From Piezodorus guildinii (lineage: Eukaryota; Arthropoda; Insecta; Hemiptera; Pentatomidae): a DNA stretch of 64,000 nt. The stretch spans positions 105,145,906-105,209,905 of the forward strand of contig CM041292.1 in NCBI GenBank assembly GCA_023052935.1. The letters are read 5' to 3'. Positions 59,670 to 64,000 of the stretch are shown here, in pieces. Position numbers and translations under genes: made by a program. The notes under the pieces are model-generated. The model made no database searches. It had not been told where the DNA came from and saw only the letters and a program-made list of their open reading frames with translations. The first letter of the stretch is position 1. Each line of letters opens with the position of its first letter.

Positions 59670-60960
59670 CTACAGACCGATGTGGTCCTTAGTCTCCTCA
59701 ATAATTCTTCACCAGGTGGTTCGGTCTTGAGCAGCCGCTCGCCAGTTTCGGGTGTCAAGTAGGCGAAGAGCATCCCTGGCAACGGTGTCCTCCCATCCAG
59801 CAGCTTTTTTGGAACTTTGTCGTCTGGCATTCGTACTACGTGGCCAACTCATCGCAGTCTTCCTAAGTTGATTATCCTCATCACATCAGCTTCGCCATAG
59901 ATCCGGTAGATTTCAATGTTTGTCCTCTGCCTCCAGCTTTCCCGATCTTAACTGGCCCAAATATCTTTCTTAAGATCTTTCTTTCAAATATGAGGATTTC
60001 CCTCTCCTCTTTACCAGTGAGGATCCATGTCTCAGATCCATAAGTTAAGACGGGCCTAATGAGGGTCTTATACAAAAGGCACTTTGTGCAGCGGGTGAGG
60101 TAGGCACTTCTAGGTGCTTTCTGAGGCCAAAATAGCACCTGTTGGCTTTGAGGAGACGCTGACTTGTTTCCCGGAGATCCTATTTACACAATTTACTACT
60201 GATCCGAGGTACACACATTGGTCAACGCTCTGGAACGCAAATATGCCCATTATCACAGGATGTCGGTCTGCAGTCTCTGTTCCCGGCCCAGCTCTTATGT
60301 ATTTTGTCTTCTCCTGGTTGATGTGCATCCCCATATCCTTCGCTGCCTCCGCAAACTGAGGAAAGAATTTTCCTAAGGACTCAAATGACCAGGTCGTCAG
60401 CAAAGCCGAGAATTTGGACCAGCCGGTTGAAGATGGTGTCAAAGTCTGTATTCCTGAATCGCGCACTACCTTTTCCTAAGCCAAATTGAACAACAAACCG
60501 GCGAGGCCATCACCCTGCCTAACACCTTTTGCGGTTTCAAACTGTGGGGAGAGGTCCGTTTGAATGCGTACAGTGCACCATGTGTCGTCCATTGTCATCC
60601 TGATCAGCCGAACCAATTTCAGAGGAACTCCAAGCTCTACCAGCGCTGCGTACAACTTCGGCCTTTTTATTCTATCATAAGCACTCCGGAAGTCCACAAG
60701 TAGGTGATGGGTAATCATTCTGTACTCCTGGGACTTCTCGAGAATCATTCTCAGGCCAAACATTTGATACGCTGTTGATTTACCTCTCCTGAAACCAGCC
60801 TGATATTTACCTATTTTTCTTTCGGCAAATGGTAGAAGCTTATTATAAATGACGTTGGAGAGAACCTTGTAAGCGCATTGTAAAAGCTACATGCCACGGT
60901 AATTAGAGCATTAGGATGAATAATGGCTTTCTTCCACTGTTGAGGCATTTTCTCTTCGAT
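59670..60960 (-). pseudogene. RTE reverse transcriptase, frameshifted
   Basis: The minus-strand frame 60763-60476 has HLLVDFRSAYDRIKRPKLYA and TAKGVRQGDGLAGLLFNLA, the RT A and B motifs. ILGFADDLVI (active site) is at about 60417-60390 in a frame with a stop just after. Then NQEKTKYI and FQSVDQCVYLGSVV (60466-60110), KTLIRPVLTYGSETWILTGK and FERKILRKIFGPV (60138-59881), and a C-terminal end with DDKVPKKLLDGR. All blocks are in RTE order; stops and frame changes are several. Confidence 0.87.
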
Positions 60961-61144
60961 CCAGACTGTGAGGATTGTAGAGGGCTCTCATAAACTCATC
61001 TCCACCATGCTTCCGGAGCTGATCAGGAATCTCATCCTCACCTGGAGCCTTATTGTTATTAAGTATTTTGACAGCCTCTTCGATATCATCAAAGGTAGGT
61101 GGATCGGGAGTTTCGGTATCATCTGCACCTGGTATTTCCTACTC

Positions 61145-62185
61145 CTATCGGTCTCCCGCGTTTAAAAGAGTGTCGAAGTGACGGGACCATCGAGCAAGAA
61201 CTTCATCCTTTCCCGTGGCCGTGGACCCATCTTCATTTCTGCATGCCTTGGCACGCGGTTTAAAGCCGGCCCTACTCTTATTAACCTTTGGATAAAAGAT
61301 TCTAGATTCTCGAAGATTGCTGTGCTCCTCTATTTCCTCAAGCTGCTTCCTCTCCCATTCCCTTTTCTTTTTACGGTGAAGCCTTTTTTTCATCCCTCCG
61401 CCTATCTGAATACTCCTTGGATGCTCTTCTGGTGTGTCGCTTCTGAACCATGTTTTTGTACGCTTTGTGTTTATTTTCTGTTGCGATCGCACACTCTTCG
61501 TCAAACCATTGAGACCGCACTCTTCGTTCCTCGTTGCCAGGGGTTTCCCGGGCCACTCTTTTAACTAAGGACGAGAGCACATTCCATTGTTCTTCCACAG
61601 GCCCATCTGGTACACCATTTTCCACGATTGCTTCATCAAGCTTCTGACTGTACTCTTCACTAACATCCGGCATTCTCAGTCTGGCTGTAGCTATTCTCTC
61701 TCTCTTCTTTCCCATGGATTTCCTAACATTTGATATCCTGGCTCTCATTTCGGACACTACCAGGTAATGGTCGGTGTCCATATTAGCACCTCGTTATGAT
61801 CTGGAGCTCATCAAACTGGATCTGTGCCTCCTACTGACCAATAGGTGGTCAATCTGATTCACCGTCTTACCATCCGGAGAGCGCCATGTACCTTTGTGAA
61901 TCCTTTTTTCAGGGAATAGGGTGCTTCCCACAACCAAGTCCTTTGATGCTGAAAAGTTAATGAGCATACGTCCATTATCGTTTGTTTCGTCGTGGAGGCT
62001 ATATTTTCCTATGGTCGGCCTAAAAACTTCCTCCTGGCCGATTTTGGCGTCGAAGTCCCCCATGATGACCTTAATATCACTCCTCGGACAGCTGTCCAGA
62101 GTCCTGTCTAGCTGATCGTAGAATTCTTCTTTCTCATCTTCTGGGGCTACCTCAGTGGGAGCATAGCAACTTAGGACAGTGTAAT
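61145..62185 (-). pseudogene. RTE endonuclease and linker, frameshifted
   Basis: From 62185: YTVLSCYAPTE, FYDQLDRTLDSC, VIMGDFDAKIGQEE (normally GDFNAKIG), GRMLINFSASKDLVVGSTLF, KGTWRSPDGKTVNQIDHLLV. The next frame, 61781-61371, has DTDHYLVVSEMRARI (the DHYLV catalytic His segment), then a charged linker with RSQWFDEECAIATENKHKAY. The third frame, 61504-61145, has ESRIFYPKVNKSRAGFKPRA. These are the usual blocks of RTE-type ORFs, the same family as the endonuclease part of bovine craniofacial development protein 2. At least two frame changes occur. Confidence 0.87.
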
Positions 62186-62198
62186 TGAGTGCGAACAT

Positions 62199-63229
62199 TA
62201 GATAAATAAGTTGACAATCTGACGGACTTGGCTTCGTTTTTCGTTTGGAACTTCGAAATAAACATGTTATTCCAATCTAAGTGATTGCTCGGCATCGTTG
62301 CAGTTGAGTCTACGTTAGCTAGTGACGCTAAACAGAATGAAAAGAAGAAATGGAACCAGAAAGTTAAAAAAGCCCGTCAGGCAATTGATAATTCTTTTGA
62401 AAAGATACATGGAGTCCAACAAAACAAACATAGATTATTCTAAGCAAATTAATATCAGCATATATGCAGTGGCAAAGAATGCAAACATGCTAAGAAAAAG
62501 AAAAAGTTAAACAGGGGAAGGACAATCTCAGCACTAGGTTAATGATGCACCACTTCTTTCATCTCAACTAATTTACTTTTTTATGTATGATTTTTCTTCA
62601 AGCATTTCTACTTAAACATCGTTTTTTGAAATATATTTCTTCCATTACATTTGAGTTTCTGTCTATACTACGACCATAACACTATAACAAAAATTTTGTG
62701 TGAGGTTTTTATATTTTTAGATTTAATACTAGTCGTTTTGCGGTAGTAAATGGTGAAATATACTGGAAGAGCTGTCAAGAAATAGATCTGTGACGCCTTT
62801 GTGGTAACTGCACGCGAACGATAGTGACGTCAATAGTTGACAGAAACATTCCTATTCGAGCTCGAAGTTTTATTATGCAGGAACTGAATGAATTATACCA
62901 AAAAGCTTTTCAATATTATAAAAAAAGAAATAAATTACTAAAGAAAAGACAACAAGGAAAATAACATCAGTTTCAAAAATGGTTTTATTCATTAACAGAG
63001 CATGAAAAGCAAATAGGGAAGTATGGGCAATTTTTTTTTTTTTTTTTTTTAATATGACCTAATTTCAGTTGAATTTTCAGGTTTTAGACTGTTCTTTAAT
63101 ACTTAGAATCTCGTTGAATAATGTATAATTCAAAAAATACTCCTAAAATGTCAGTTTAAAACAGGATACGATGGACAGCATTAAACGATTTCTTAATTAG
63201 TTAAATTCTTCATTGAAATTTAATCCATG
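62199..63229. other. Intronic sequence, no gene recognised
   Basis: The Lys-rich frame at 62322-62510 is not recognisable. A poly-T run lies at 63031-63050. Confidence 0.45.
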
Positions 63230-63690
63230 ATACATTTTTACTTACACTTACCTATATATGAAATATACAGTATAGGAAGGCATTGCGATCGAGAAAATTG
63301 TCGAATTCCAGTTTAGACTGAAATACACGTTTTAGGGTCCCCTGAGTCCAAATATCAAAGTCCGGAAAAAAAAGGTCTCTGTGTGTGTGTAGGGTAATTC
63401 TAGCGCAAAAAAGTCTTATGAAAATGAAATTTCATATTTAATACAGCTATACGCCCTAGATGTTACAGCAACTTTTTCATCAAAATCAGCTAACCAGAAG
63501 AGCCACTTTATACCATGCATTTTGCACCTTTTTACGATTTTCTCAAAAACGGTTTAAACGATTTTAATTAAACTCCCAGTATCGATGTAAAATTTAATGG
63601 GCTTTAATATCATGTAAGTTTAATTCTGATTGAAACAGTCTGACAGGGCTTAAATGCCGACATTTTAAATTTTCTTCCTCTGATCTAGGG
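63230..63690 (-). repeat. Family R repeat, minus-strand 5'-truncated copy
   Basis: In reverse it follows the family from the CTGACAGGGCTTAAATGCCG block to the end, including CCTGAGTCC, a GTGTGTGTG run and a diverged terminal palindrome. It is the most 3' copy in the window. Confidence 0.82.
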
Positions 63691-64000
63691 TTTATACAAA
63701 AATGGACATTTTAGAAAACTGACTTTCAAACAATAATTTTCCCAGAAAACCGGTTTTAACCGGTATCGATTTGCTATTTAGCTGTGTCCTTAGTTTATTC
63801 ACAAGATTCTCCGAAATAGAAAATACCCTAGTAATAATAATCGTTTTAAAGCCTGATTTTAAAAATTTATATTTTTTTAATATTAAATTATGTTACCTAC
63901 TTACATTTGTATAATATCATTTACATCAAATTTCGATCAATGGAACTGAACACTGAATTTATGAACTGTACATAAAGAAGCCAGAAGACAAACTGATATC
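63691..64000. other. Window end, no gene recognised
   Basis: AT-rich; nothing identified. Confidence 0.5.

Larger units (their letters stand above)
59647..62185 (-). mobile_element. RTE-like LINE, 5'-truncated, with 13-bp target duplication
   Basis: TGAGTGCGAACAT flanks it at 59634-59646 and 62186-62198. The minus-strand element begins inside the endonuclease and ends with a short (ATG)n run (59647-59661 as CAT repeats), the microsatellite type of tail known in RTE elements in place of poly-A. The first residues of the apparent frame at 62198 come from the flanking duplication. Confidence 0.88.

Overview
The window is animal nuclear DNA, most likely from an insect and possibly a hemipteran; the order is a guess from transposon style. 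It is AT-rich, carries spliceable exons with GTAAGT donors, and is packed with decayed eukaryotic transposons. There are no operons, ribosome binding sites or CRISPR arrays. The one host gene I can support is the 5' part of Pde11, the dual cAMP/cGMP phosphodiesterase 11, on the + strand. It has a short first coding exon with the start codon (16429-16491), a second exon with the conserved pre-GAF segment (17876-18140), and a third exon with most of the GAF-A domain (52614-53043). The rest of GAF-A, GAF-B and the catalytic domain must lie beyond 64000.

The 34.5 kb between exons 2 and 3 is largely built of mobile elements, often nested. Intron 1 is mostly one decayed pogo-like DNA transposon. 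The 16 kb upstream of exon 1 holds SINEs, LINE fragments, a Penelope-like element and long AT-rich stretches in which I recognise nothing; any promoter or 5' non-coding exon would be there.

Mobile elements by class. (1) Jockey-like LINEs of at least three families: a near full-length copy at 54295-59250 with two reading frames and matching target duplications; a 5'-truncated, heavily nested copy at 32553-38147; an internally deleted gag-only copy at 23397-25034; and many 3' fragments. (2) An RTE-like LINE at 59647-62185 ending in an ATG/CAT microsatellite. (3) A dead Tc1-type transposon with paired inner and outer terminal repeats at 21479-23043. (4) Penelope-like elements (PLEs): a GIY-YIG endonuclease fragment at 2480-3456, and fold-back mini-elements at 34736-35052, 41066-41850 and 42443-42786 that carry hammerhead-like hairpins. 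(5) A recurrent non-coding repeat of about 0.9 kb (family R) with 12-bp subterminal inverted repeats, a 3' palindrome and an internal CA microsatellite. (6) tRNA-derived SINEs with two different heads and a shared tail.

The most interesting signal is the PLE set. Seven separate hairpin sites share a CTGANGA-like core, a stem whose sequence changes while pairing is kept, GAAAC, and then ACGT followed by a non-G base, as in minimal hammerhead ribozymes. Two fold-back elements share one plan: target duplication, arm, centre, inverted arm, a one-sided 32-45 nt tail, target duplication.
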